Of a DNA stretch of 64,000 bases, positions 54,280-62,586 are shown piece after piece; position 1 is the stretch's first letter; each line of letters begins with the position of its first letter. Made by a program: the position numbers and the translations under genes. A model generated the notes under the pieces. The model did not search any database. It was not told the DNA's origin and saw only the letters and a program-made list of their open reading frames with translations. Origin of the DNA: Flavobacterium muglaense (GTDB lineage: Bacteria > Bacteroidota > Bacteroidia > Flavobacteriales > Flavobacteriaceae); the NCBI RefSeq assembly GCF_014305155.1, contig NZ_JACRUK010000001.1, positions 1 to 64,000 of the forward strand, read 5' to 3'.

Positions 54280-55728
54280 ATGAAAAACACAGCTTTGTAC
54301 CAAAAAGAAGTCTCATCTCAAGTAGAAAGACGACGTGCGGGAGTCAAATTAATTAAAATCGTTAGTGATCTATGGTATGACAAATCCATCGAAATGGTTT
54401 TATTTAAAAATCAATTATTAGACAAAAATGTAAGTGACATTATCAACTTACATCAATATGCAGCTGAATTTGTAGGGAAGCCTATTAGTATTTTTGCTTC
54501 GGTAGAAATTGCCAAAGTAGTTTTGTCATTAGACTTACCACCGTCAAAATTAGACATTGGTAAATTGACTTTCGAATATTTATCGGAAGAAGACAAACAC
54601 GAAGACGCAAGACATTTTGTACTTGATCGCTTGAAGCATGCTAAAAGTTCAGAAGAGATTCAACCAAAAGATGTTGTTTTATATGGTTTTGGAAGAATTG
54701 GTCGTTTATTAGCGCGAGAACTAATGTCTAAAACAGGAAAAGGAAACCAATTGCGGTTGAGAGCTATTGTAACTAGAGACAAAAATGACGCATCAAGCCT
54801 TGAAAAAAGAGCTTCGTTATTACGTTATGACTCAATTCATGGTGATTTTCAAGGATCAGTTACTGCTGATGTAGAGAATAATGCCTTAATTATCAATGGA
54901 ACTACCGTACATATTATTACAGCGAACACTCCTGAAGAAATTGATTATACTGCTTACGACATTGACAATGCTTTAATCATAGACAATACTGGTGCTTTTA
55001 CAACTGAAGAAGCACTAAGCAGGCATTTAGTTTCTAAAGGTGCTCATAAAGTACTATTGACAGCTCCTGGAAAAGGAGTACCTAATATTGTACATGGTGT
55101 GAACCAAAACGAGTACAATCCAGACGAAATCAATATTTTCTCGGCAGCTTCTTGTACTACTAATGCAATTACACCAATCCTAAAAGCGGTTGAAGACACT
55201 TTGGGCGTTGTAAAAGGACATTTAGAAACGATTCATTCGTACACAAACGACCAAAACCTGGTTGATAATATGCACAAAAAATACCGTCGTGGTAGAGCAG
55301 CGGCTTTAAACATGGTAATTACTGAAACTGGCGCAGGAACGGCAGTTGCCAAAGCATTACCATCTCTTGCTGGAAAATTAACTTCAAATGCAATACGTGT
55401 ACCTGTCCCTAACGGCTCATTGGTAGTATTAAACCTTGAAGTTGAAAAAGAAACTTCAATACAAGAAATCAATTCAATTATGAAAAGATACGCTCTTGAA
55501 GGAGAACTAGTCGAACAAATCAAATATTCTGTAAACAACGAGTTGGTTTCTTCGGATATAGTAGGTACATCAGCGCCTTCGATCTATGACAGTAATGCCA
55601 CTATTGTGTCAAACGACGGAAAAAACATCGTATTATACATTTGGTACGACAATGAATATGGTTACAGCCACCAAGTAATACGCTTGGCCAAATATATTGC
55701 TAAAGTAAGACGTTTTACGTACTACTAG
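54280..55728 (+). CDS. glyceraldehyde-3-phosphate dehydrogenase with N-terminal extension
   Basis: 482 residues. Standard GAPDH starts at about residue 131 with VVLYGFGRIGRLLAREL (136-142 is GFGRIGR), then SAASCTTNAITP with catalytic Cys292, and HSYTNDQNLVDNMHKKYRRGRAAALNM. Residues 1-130 are an alpha-helical extension not found in classical GAPDH; it occurs in some Bacteroidota and proteobacteria. A GapA- or Gap2-type direction of reaction cannot be told from sequence. TATTTTTG at 54225-54232 is a possible -7 element. Confidence 0.93.
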   Translation: MKNTALYQKEVSSQVERRRAGVKLIKIVSDLWYDKSIEMVLFKNQLLDKNVSDIINLHQYAAEFVGKPISIFASVEIAKVVLSLDLPPSKLDIGKLTFEYLSEEDKHEDARHFVLDRLKHAKSSEEIQPKDVVLYGFGRIGRLLARELMSKTGKGNQLRLRAIVTRDKNDASSLEKRASLLRYDSIHGDFQGSVTADVENNALIINGTTVHIITANTPEEIDYTAYDIDNALIIDNTGAFTTEEALSRHLVSKGAHKVLLTAPGKGVPNIVHGVNQNEYNPDEINIFSAASCTTNAITPILKAVEDTLGVVKGHLETIHSYTNDQNLVDNMHKKYRRGRAAALNMVITETGAGTAVAKALPSLAGKLTSNAIRVPVPNGSLVVLNLEVEKETSIQEINSIMKRYALEGELVEQIKYSVNNELVSSDIVGTSAPSIYDSNATIVSNDGKNIVLYIWYDNEYGYSHQVIRLAKYIAKVRRFTYY

Positions 55729-55831
55729 TAGACCACTTACAGGTTGGACATTGTAATTACAGATTTTTAGTTTTTAGTTTTTAGTTCAAGTTTTAGATTT
55801 AAAATGTATTCCAAACCAACCTGTATCTCAT

Positions 55832-55873
55832 AAAAAATCCGTTTCGATTAAGTTCGAAACGGATTTTTTTTAT
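55832..55873. terminator. bidirectional terminator after GAPDH
   Basis: AAATCCGTTTCGA and TTCGAAACGGATTT with a short loop, flanked by A- and T-runs, before the convergent permease gene. The preceding tandem TTTTTAG repeats (about 55763-55785) are low-complexity sequence. Confidence 0.8.
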
Positions 55874-55935
55874 ATCTAATAAAAAGAGAATAGAAAAAAG
55901 ACGATTCTATTATCTATCCTCTTTATTCTCAAAAA

Positions 55936-57342
55936 CTATTCTTTAGCTTTTGTCAAATAATACACCGGAACACCAATTAACATAATTAGAACTCCCCACC
56001 CACAAGTACTTGTTTTTGTATACAGCAACGCAACGCAAATAGCCGAAGCTATTACAATATATAAAGCAGGTAAAAATGGATATGCAAAAGCTTTATAAGT
56101 ACGCTCTGCATCCGGCATTTTTTTACGCAGAATAAAAATTCCTAGAATTGTCAAAATGTAAAAAATCAATACAATAATCACGACAAAGTCTAACAAATCA
56201 CCATACTTCCCTGTTAAACACAAAGCCGAAGCCCAAACGCATTGTGCCCAAATAGACCAAGCTGGCACTTTTGCTTCATTCAACTCTGCTGCTTTTTTAA
56301 AGAAAACACCATCTTTTGCCATTGTATAATACACCCTCGCACCAGCCATAATCAAGCCATTATTACAAGCAAAAGTCGAAATCATAATCATCACAGCGAT
56401 AATCAAGGTACCAATAGGTCCAAAAATATACTGAGAAGCTACAACTGCTACCCTATCAGACTCGGCTGTTGCAATTTCTTGCAAAGGAACCACTGCCAGA
56501 TACATTACGTTAGCCAAAATATAAATAGAACTAACGATCATCGTTCCTAGAAACAAACTCAACCCTACATTGCGTTTTGGATTTTTAATCTCGGCGGCAA
56601 TAAAAGTAACACCTTCCCAAGCAACACTCGAAAACATAGAACCCACTAAGGCAGCAGATATCCCAGAAATCAAAGCTGTTCCACTAATAGGTAACCAAGA
56701 ACCAGATGCTACATCAAGCGATTGTGAAGTCCAAGCATTAGCCCAGTTTGCATCCCAAACTTCAGATTTAGCAGCAAAAAATCCAAAGACAATTAAGCCT
56801 GCCAAAGATAAAATCTTGATTACTGTCAACACTGTTTGTAAAATCTTAGAGTTTTTCACCCCGCGACTGTTAATATAACTCAACAAAATAATGGTGAAAA
56901 TAGAAACAAGTTGTGCTGCATTTAGCTTAAAATCACCTATTTCATAAAGGATGTTTTTATCACTAAAAGAAGGAAATAAATAAGCAGCAAACTTAGAAAA
57001 AGCAACACCTACTGCAGCAATTGTACCTGTTTGAATCACCGCAAAAAAGCTCCAACCGTATAAAAACCCGATTAGTTTTCCATACGCTTCCTTAATATAG
57101 ACATACTGACCACCTGCTTTTGGAAATAAAGCACTTAACTCGCCATAACTCACAGCAGCAATCACTGTAATCACACCCGTAAGCACCCACATGGCTATTA
57201 ACCACCCAGCCGATCCCAACTGGCGTACCATATCTGAACTTACTATAAATATCCCTGAACCTATCATAGAACCTACCACCAGCATGGTGCCGTCCAGGAG
57301 GCCGAGCTCTCTCTTAAAATCGTCTTGATTATCGTCTTGCAT
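55936..57342 (-). CDS. APC-family amino acid permease
   Basis: 468 residues, about 12 TM helices. LGLLDGTMLVVGSMIGSGIFIV is the APC TM1 unwound segment. FPKAGGQYVYIKEAYG is the next conserved stretch, and ISSVAWEGVTFIAAEIKNPKRN-like SSVAWEGVTFIAAEIKNPKRN is the loop between TM6 and TM7. It resembles LAT/SteT-type amino acid antiporters. Substrate unknown; transcribed alone. Confidence 0.9.
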   Translation of the reverse strand: MQDDNQDDFKRELGLLDGTMLVVGSMIGSGIFIVSSDMVRQLGSAGWLIAMWVLTGVITVIAAVSYGELSALFPKAGGQYVYIKEAYGKLIGFLYGWSFFAVIQTGTIAAVGVAFSKFAAYLFPSFSDKNILYEIGDFKLNAAQLVSIFTIILLSYINSRGVKNSKILQTVLTVIKILSLAGLIVFGFFAAKSEVWDANWANAWTSQSLDVASGSWLPISGTALISGISAALVGSMFSSVAWEGVTFIAAEIKNPKRNVGLSLFLGTMIVSSIYILANVMYLAVVPLQEIATAESDRVAVVASQYIFGPIGTLIIAVMIMISTFACNNGLIMAGARVYYTMAKDGVFFKKAAELNEAKVPAWSIWAQCVWASALCLTGKYGDLLDFVVIIVLIFYILTILGIFILRKKMPDAERTYKAFAYPFLPALYIVIASAICVALLYTKTSTCGWGVLIMLIGVPVYYLTKAKE

Positions 57343-57749
57343 TTTTTGTTTTTTGGTTTAATTAGTTGGCTAAAGATATACTTTTTTTCGAAATCGATAG
57401 AAAACCGCAAAAAAATTAAGTTAAATTCTTCCAGACGCCCGTTCTACTCAAAAAAAACATTTAAAATCAGCACTAATAGTATTGCAAAAAAAATCTAATA
57501 TCTGCCCTAAAGGAAGTAATATTCACAAAAAAAAGAATGTTTTGCACTATTATAATTACCAAAAATGAGAAGCGTAGCATTAACTTATTTTCATTAAACC
57601 ATTACCTAAAAGAACTACAATAACAAGAAAAAACGGACTGATAGTTCCTGTTTAAAATAAGATTTTATTTATATTTGACGTAGCAGAAGAATGAGTAATC
57701 CTATTTCTACACTAAAAACTAAAAAAAAGGCCGTAAACACAACCCATCC
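57343..57749. other. 407-base gene-free stretch
   Basis: AT-rich. No ORF of note and no clear hairpin. TATATTTG at 57670-57677 could be a -7 element for the TPR gene at 57750, with no good -33 (a TTT 16 bases upstream). Confidence 0.5.
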
Positions 57750-58724
57750 ATGAAAAAACTAATCCTTATACTAGTTGCCCTTGCATTATACTCAAACGAA
57801 AGTGCAGCGCAGAAAAATAAAAAAACCGAAACTGATACACTACTAAAAGAACTTGCTGATAACAGCTGTAAATGCATTGACTCCATCAGTGCGTATGACA
57901 AAACCAACGATGCTGTTGCCCTTGAAATTAGCGAATGTATCAACAAAAATACGGAAGCCTTACATATAGGAAAACAACTCATGAACACTGCAACCTTAAA
58001 GCAAACCAACAATGAAAAAAACAATAAAACAAAGGTAGACATCACAATTAATCTCGATAAAGAATCAACTAGCTACAAAGAATCGTATTATGAACTGGAA
58101 CGCTATCTAATGAGTAATTGTAGTGAAATGAAAGTAAAAGCAGCTTCATCAGAAAAACAAAATGAAAACTCTGTTTCTAACAATAAAAAAGCACGTGAAT
58201 TTTATTCTATAGGGCAAAAGGAAAGCACGAAAGGAAATTATGAAAAGGCTGCCGAAAATTTTGAAAAAGCTGTAAAAGAAGATCCTAAATTTGCATTTGC
58301 TTGGGATAACTTAGGCATCAGTTATAGACAACTTAATCAAATCGACAAAGCCATTGAGGCCTATCGCAAATCCATTGCACTTGATCCTACTGGAACGATG
58401 CCGTTACAAAACATTGCCGTTGCTTATATCTATAAAAAGGAATACCACAAAGCAATTGAAGCTTACGAAAAACTTGCCACGGTAGAAAAAAACAATCCTG
58501 AAGTGCAATATGGAATTGGAAACATATATACTAATTATCTCAAAGAGTACGAAAAAGGACTTGATAGTATGTGTAAAGCGTACAATTTATATGTTGATCA
58601 AAAATCACCTTATAGAACAGATGCCGAAACAATAATTAGTATGATCTATGCCGAAATGAAAAAGCAAGGCAAGGAAGAACAATTCAATACCATTTTAAAA
58701 AACAATCATATTACTCAAAACTAA
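57750..58724 (+). CDS. secreted TPR protein
   Basis: 324 residues. Signal peptide MKKLILILVALALYSNESAA. A Lys/Asn-rich N-terminal domain with DNSCKCIDSI follows (21-140). Four TPR-like repeats occupy about 145-300 (REFYSIGQKESTKGNYEKAAENFEKAVKED, then AWDNLGISYRQLNQIDKAIEAYRKSIALDP). A periplasmic protein-protein interaction role is inferred. Followed by a strong terminator. Confidence 0.85.
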   Translation: MKKLILILVALALYSNESAAQKNKKTETDTLLKELADNSCKCIDSISAYDKTNDAVALEISECINKNTEALHIGKQLMNTATLKQTNNEKNNKTKVDITINLDKESTSYKESYYELERYLMSNCSEMKVKAASSEKQNENSVSNNKKAREFYSIGQKESTKGNYEKAAENFEKAVKEDPKFAFAWDNLGISYRQLNQIDKAIEAYRKSIALDPTGTMPLQNIAVAYIYKKEYHKAIEAYEKLATVEKNNPEVQYGIGNIYTNYLKEYEKGLDSMCKAYNLYVDQKSPYRTDAETIISMIYAEMKKQGKEEQFNTILKNNHITQN

Positions 58725-58730
58725 GAAGAC

Positions 58731-58770
58731 AAAAAAAGCTGCATTTTATAAATAAATGCAGCTTTTTTTT
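58731..58770 (+). terminator. terminator after the TPR gene
   Basis: AAAGCTGCATTT and AAATGCAGCTTT with a short loop, flanked by A7 and T8 runs. Confidence 0.85.
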
Positions 58771-58789
58771 ATGAATTATAAACCGAAAG

Positions 58790-59017
58790 TTATTTTATTT
58801 TCACTGGTGGCAAATCAAATGCCGCTGGTTCATGCTCAAAACCATTACGGTGTGATCCATCACAAAAAGGCTTATTTGCAGATAGTCCGCAACGACATAA
58901 ACCTAAAGCGGTTCTTCCTTCTAAACCGTATACTTTACCTTCACTGTCCATGATTTCAAAATCACCTTCGATCTTGATTGAACCATTCTTATTGATTGTT
59001 AATTTTGTCTTGCTCAT
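58790..59017 (-). CDS. CDGSH iron-sulfur domain protein
   Basis: 75 residues from MSKTKLTINKNGSIKIEGDF; a longer in-frame start at 59083 adds 22 unrelated residues. The 2Fe-2S motif CRCGLSANKPFCDGSH matches C-x-C-x2-(S/T)-x3-P-x-C-D-G-(S/A)-H, the mitoNEET/CISD signature with three Cys and one His. The biological role in bacteria is not established; redox or cluster transfer is inferred. Confidence 0.92.
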   Translation of the reverse strand: MSKTKLTINKNGSIKIEGDFEIMDSEGKVYGLEGRTALGLCRCGLSANKPFCDGSHRNGFEHEPAAFDLPPVKIK

Positions 59018-59155
59018 AATGCTATTTATTTTATCGACGCCAAAGATTGTAAAATATTTTTTAGCTCCCTGAATTGCCAACACTTTTTTATGCTCTTACC
59101 CTCTATTTACATTAATTCTATTTTACAAAAAAAGACCACTGCTACTTTATCAAAT

Positions 59156-59578
59156 CTATATATGAAATCGTTTATCAAAATGCAATTTCAAAAACGAGAC
59201 CTGCACCAATACTAAAACCGACAAACAAGACACTGCATAAAGAACAATTTTTGAAACAGAAAAACCAAAAGCAGTGCTGGAAATCTTATCCATCACCACG
59301 CTATTAACATTCGTCATTTCCATCCAACTTGAAGTTTCTTGCTGTGGACCATACAGAACATAAGCGATGATCAATGCAAACAAAGCAGCAATCAAAGACC
59401 ATCCTTTTCTTGATATCAATGGCTTATAAATGGTCGCTTTTGACTGACTCATAGCACTAACTTGCATCATCAACTGCGCAGTAAAATCAATAGTAGGCGA
59501 TTGCAAAGAGCTACTTTTCATCGCTTTATTTACTATGCTTTCTAGTTTTTTATCTTCGCTCGCGTTCATATTGCTCAA
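59156..59578 (-). CDS. two-TM protein, probable anti-sigma partner
   Basis: 140 residues. A cytosolic N-terminus (1-55, NASEDKKLESIVNKAMKSSS) is followed by TM helices at about 60-78 and 112-133 with a short loop. It overlaps the 3' end of the sigma gene by 29 bases, so translation is coupled. The position and membrane location suggest an anti-sigma factor, but no zinc motif is present. Confidence 0.7.
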   Translation of the reverse strand: MSNMNASEDKKLESIVNKAMKSSSLQSPTIDFTAQLMMQVSAMSQSKATIYKPLISRKGWSLIAALFALIIAYVLYGPQQETSSWMEMTNVNSVVMDKISSTAFGFSVSKIVLYAVSCLSVLVLVQVSFLKLHFDKRFHI

Positions 59579-60140
59579 TTATTTCTGGTTCTAATTTTTC
59601 TTTTAACAATGCAGCTAGTTTTTTCCGACTTCTAAATAGTTTTACTTTGACGTTAGCCTCAGATATAGCCACGATTTTTGCAATTTCGGCTATTGACTGT
59701 TCATCAAAATAATAAAGTGTCAGTAAAAAACTTTCTTCTTCGGGTAATTTTTGCAAACAGGCTTCTATTATTTGGCTCTGTTCCTTGTCTGCCAAAATTT
59801 CAAAGGCATTATCTAATGTTGCCAACTGCCTTTCCGTGAATTCGTCAATTGTATCTTTTTGATATTCTTGTTTGTACTTCTTTAATGCATCAAGACAACT
59901 ATTATATGTAATTCTGTAAATCCAAGTCGAAAACTTTGCCTCTCCTTTGAACTTCGATAAAGACTTAAACACTTTTATAAAAGTATCTTGAGCAACCTCC
60001 TCTGCTTCTTCCCTGTTTTTTAGCATGCGCAACGCTAAGGTAAACACCAAATCCCGATACCGATCTACTAATACAGCAAAAGACTTTGTATCTCCAGCTA
60101 GCACTTTCTTAATGTAGTATGTATCTTCAATTTGAATCAT
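59550..60140 (-). CDS. ECF-type RNA polymerase sigma factor
   Basis: 196 residues from MIQIEDTYYIKKVLAGDTKS. An in-frame start at 60227 would add 29 hydrophobic/aromatic residues and would lie upstream of the promoter below. Region 2: FAVLVDRYRDLVFTLALRMLKNREEAEEVAQDTFIKVFKSLSKFKGEAKFSTWIYRITYNSCLDALKK. Region 4: LPEEESFLLTLYYFDEQSIAEIAKIVAISEANVKVKLFRSRKKL. A matching promoter on this strand suggests it activates its own gene. Confidence 0.93.
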   Translation of the reverse strand: MIQIEDTYYIKKVLAGDTKSFAVLVDRYRDLVFTLALRMLKNREEAEEVAQDTFIKVFKSLSKFKGEAKFSTWIYRITYNSCLDALKKYKQEYQKDTIDEFTERQLATLDNAFEILADKEQSQIIEACLQKLPEEESFLLTLYYFDEQSIAEIAKIVAISEANVKVKLFRSRKKLAALLKEKLEPEIIEQYERERR

Positions 60141-60147
60141 ATAATGG

Positions 60148-60177
60148 TAAGACTGTGATCCAGCTGTTTTGGTTACA
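60148..60177 (-). promoter_or_regulatory. ECF-type promoter of the sigma gene (leftward)
   Basis: On the minus strand TGTAAC (60172-60177), exactly 18 bases, then GTCTTA (60148-60153). TGTAAC and a GTC-containing -10 resemble ECF sigma promoters in Bacteroidota. The -10 ends 7 bases before the ATG at 60140, so the transcript may be nearly leaderless. Confidence 0.55.
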
Positions 60178-60210
60178 GTTAAATTAAAAAAAGTTTTTTT
60201 TGATAAAAAG

Positions 60211-60240
60211 TGTAACCAAAGTATCATTACTACCGTCCTA
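60211..60240 (+). promoter_or_regulatory. ECF-type promoter of the DUF6249 gene (rightward)
   Basis: TGTAAC (60211-60216), exactly 18 bases, then GTCCTA (60235-60240). The same -35, spacer length and -10 pattern as on the opposite strand. With the -35 neighbourhood TTTGGTTACA / TGTAACCAAA, the two sites form a 10-bp inverted repeat. Predicted start near 60247, 38 bases before the ATG at 60285. Confidence 0.55.
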
Positions 60241-60284
60241 AGCTAGGAACACATTAAAAGTAATCAATTAAAAAACAAACTATC

Positions 60285-60635
60285 ATGGGACCAGAAGTAT
60301 TTATCATTTTCATCATTTTCGGAGCTATCTTCGGAGTATTCTATTTATTTTTTTCGACTCGTAACAGAGAGCGCTTAGCGTTAATTGAAAAAGGAGTTGA
60401 CGCCAGTGTTTTTATGTCTAAGAGACCCAAACACACCTCTTCGTTATGGAAAGCTTTTCTATTGAATCTAGCCGTTGTTTTAATGGGAGTAGGTGCAGGG
60501 ATATTAATCGCATTAATGATACAGAACATTTTTGGGATTACAGACAACGCCTTATTCCCTGGAATAATCTTTTTAACAGCTGGTACAGGCTTACTAGTTG
60601 GATTTAAAATAACCAAAGATTTAGATGATAAATAA
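60285..60635 (+). CDS. DUF6249-like membrane protein
   Basis: 116 residues. Three hydrophobic helices (about 5-22, 55-78, 85-107). The motif FFSTRNRERLALIEKGVDASVF after the first helix is typical of DUF6249. Divergent from the ECF sigma gene with a matching promoter, suggesting common control. Function unknown; an envelope-stress role is inference from context. Confidence 0.82.
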   Translation: MGPEVFIIFIIFGAIFGVFYLFFSTRNRERLALIEKGVDASVFMSKRPKHTSSLWKAFLLNLAVVLMGVGAGILIALMIQNIFGITDNALFPGIIFLTAGTGLLVGFKITKDLDDK

Positions 60636-60658
60636 GGTTTCAAACATCAATCCATTAC

Positions 60659-60690
60659 AACCGCTACTTCATCAATAGCGGTTTTTTTGT
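60659..60690 (+). terminator. terminator after the DUF6249 gene
   Basis: AACCGCTA and TAGCGGTT with a 9-base loop, then T5. Confidence 0.75.
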
Positions 60691-60718
60691 ACTCGAAAAA
60701 GTCATAGAGCACAATAAA

Positions 60719-60866
60719 GCCCTAGCCCTGATGGTAGTGAAATACTTATGAAATTAATTTTTACTTTTTCTTGACCTAAAAGAGCGACTAAAAGAAGCTC
60801 CTTTTGGGGCATTAGAAAAATAAAATTAATGAAATAAGGATGCAACGACAGCAGGAAATAGCTCCT
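60719..60866 (-). repeat. dispersed intergenic hairpin repeat, copy C (enlarged)
   Basis: On the minus strand AGGAGCTATTTCCTGCT, then GTTGCATCC, a long imperfect stem (plus-strand 60745-60770 with 60815-60838), a 44-base internal region with its own small hairpin (about 60778-60805), and the closing box TATTTCACTACCATCAGGGC, TAGGGC. Both boxes match copies A and B; the insert between them is about 60 bases longer. It lies between convergent genes. Confidence 0.72.
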
Positions 60867-60868
60867 AA

Positions 60869-60904
60869 AAAAAAACTCCCAAGCATATAGTTGGGAGTTT
60901 ATTA
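60869..60904 (-). terminator. terminator of the LysM-NlpC gene
   Basis: AAACTCCCAA and TTGGGAGTTT with an 8-base loop; a run of T follows on the minus strand. It directly abuts repeat copy C. Confidence 0.75.
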
Positions 60905-60929
60905 TCGTTTAAAAATCGCCTCTTTTTTT

Positions 60930-62321
60930 TTACAACACGCGGTTGATTTGAGTAACTCTTTTAGTATAATATTTTTCTTTGAGTGATGAAATAATAACCC
61001 CAGTTGACGAAGCATGAATGAATTTTATATCGCCATCATTTACTTCTACCACCATACCTACGTGGTTTATTTGTCGTCTCCCATTGGTTTTAAAGAAAAT
61101 CAAATCTCCTTTTTGAGCATCTTCATTATTGATTTTTGTACCATAATGAGATTGCTCTATTGAAGTACGAGGCAGGTCGATATCAAAAGCTCCAAATGTA
61201 GTGCACATCAAGCCCGAACAGTCAAAACCATCTTTAGTAGTACCACCTGAACGGTATCGTGTCCCTATGTTTTCTGACGCTGTAGACACTAGTTGATCTA
61301 GAAAATCAGTACCATGAAATCCTTTTACATTGTAATTTGATGTATTAGTATCTATAGCTACTGCTTCTGGCACAATAACAGGCTCAACAATTTTAATATT
61401 ACTGATAGATAATTTAAAGCCTATTGGCAAATTATTTACGATACTTGGATTTTGTCTTTCCAGCTCTTTAACTGATATTCCGTACTCTCTTGCGATTCCG
61501 TATTTAGTTTCTTTTGGCAACACTTCGCGCGTTACTGTGGTAGTCTCGGCAAGTTTTTCATCTGGAACTACTGGCTTCAAAGTTTCTAAAACTACAGGTT
61601 TTACACTAGTAGCTTCAACTACCGCTACAGTGCCTTTATTTTCTTCTGCTTTTACTGGAATCAATATTTTTTGTCCAATTTTTAATCCTTCGGTTTCTAA
61701 AATTGGATTTGCTTTATCTAAATCTGCAACTGTAATACCATATTCTTTTGCAATTGCATACTTGGTCTCTGTGGCTTGTATTTCACGAACAACCATATCC
61801 GAAGCAGCAACAGGAGTATCATCCGCTGCCACAGTCGACTTTTTATCAATAGTTTTCGAGGTCTCTTTTTCCGTTTTCTTTTCTGCGACTTGCGCTGTAC
61901 CTGCATTAAATTCGTTACCTGGAATAGTTATTTTTTGACCTTTTCTTAAACCTGATTTTTCTAGTGTAGGATTACTTTGGTACAATTCTTTTACCGTCAG
62001 ACCATATTGTTTTGCAATACCGTAAATGGTTTCTTTGGGAAGAACAGCATGTGTTTTTTCGGGAAAGTTGGTTGGTTTTTCTGTTGATGTAATTTTAGTT
62101 TTTTCGCTTGTTGACGGAATCAATAAAACAGATTTAAATTTAATTCCCTTCTTAGCATCTGGGTTTAGTGCGTAAATAGCTGATGATTTCACCTTGTATT
62201 GTTCTGCAATTTTAGTAATTGTTTCTCCCTTACCAACAGTATGCTTTGTATAGTTTTCTTGTGAAAAAGAACTGAAACCTGCCAACATTACCATTCCTAA
62301 AATCAAACTACTAAACTTCAT
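60930..62321 (-). CDS. LysM-domain NlpC/P60 endopeptidase
   Basis: 463 residues. Signal peptide about 1-20. Four LysM repeats follow (about 24-70, 92-136, 180-225 and 265-310), with the pattern KETIYGIAKQYGLTVKELYQSNP. A low-complexity Thr/Glu/Val linker and then the C40 (NlpC/P60) domain occupy about 335-463, with catalytic Cys in DGFDCSGLM, His in NHVGMV and the polar HASS. It cleaves peptide stems in peptidoglycan. Secreted or periplasmic. Transcribed alone. Confidence 0.93.
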   Translation of the reverse strand: MKFSSLILGMVMLAGFSSFSQENYTKHTVGKGETITKIAEQYKVKSSAIYALNPDAKKGIKFKSVLLIPSTSEKTKITSTEKPTNFPEKTHAVLPKETIYGIAKQYGLTVKELYQSNPTLEKSGLRKGQKITIPGNEFNAGTAQVAEKKTEKETSKTIDKKSTVAADDTPVAASDMVVREIQATETKYAIAKEYGITVADLDKANPILETEGLKIGQKILIPVKAEENKGTVAVVEATSVKPVVLETLKPVVPDEKLAETTTVTREVLPKETKYGIAREYGISVKELERQNPSIVNNLPIGFKLSISNIKIVEPVIVPEAVAIDTNTSNYNVKGFHGTDFLDQLVSTASENIGTRYRSGGTTKDGFDCSGLMCTTFGAFDIDLPRTSIEQSHYGTKINNEDAQKGDLIFFKTNGRRQINHVGMVVEVNDGDIKFIHASSTGVIISSLKEKYYTKRVTQINRVL

Positions 62322-62540
62322 ACCACTATTTTAAATTCAATAAAAACTAACTATAATCAACTGATTTTCAATACTAAATAATGCAATTATTAAAAACCAG
62401 TACATTTAACTTATTCTAAATCAACAATATTAAAATACAAAAATGTACTAAATGCGAATTTAGCCAATTATTACAAATATCGTTTTTTTTTAACAACTCT
62501 TTATATAGAATTTAACAAAAACTTAAAAAAAAAAACAAAA

Positions 62541-62562
62541 ACGCTCTGTTTTCACAGAGCGT
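62541..62562 (-). terminator. aconitase gene terminator
   Basis: ACGCTCTGT and ACAGAGCGT with a 4-base loop, followed by a T-run on the minus strand, 25 bases beyond the aconitase stop. Confidence 0.8.
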
Positions 62563-62586
62563 CTTTAATATATACTAAACTTAAAA

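Noticed and set aside
55763-55800. Tandem TTTTTAG units
   Set aside because: Short low-complexity AT repeat with imperfect units; not a CRISPR and no sign of function.
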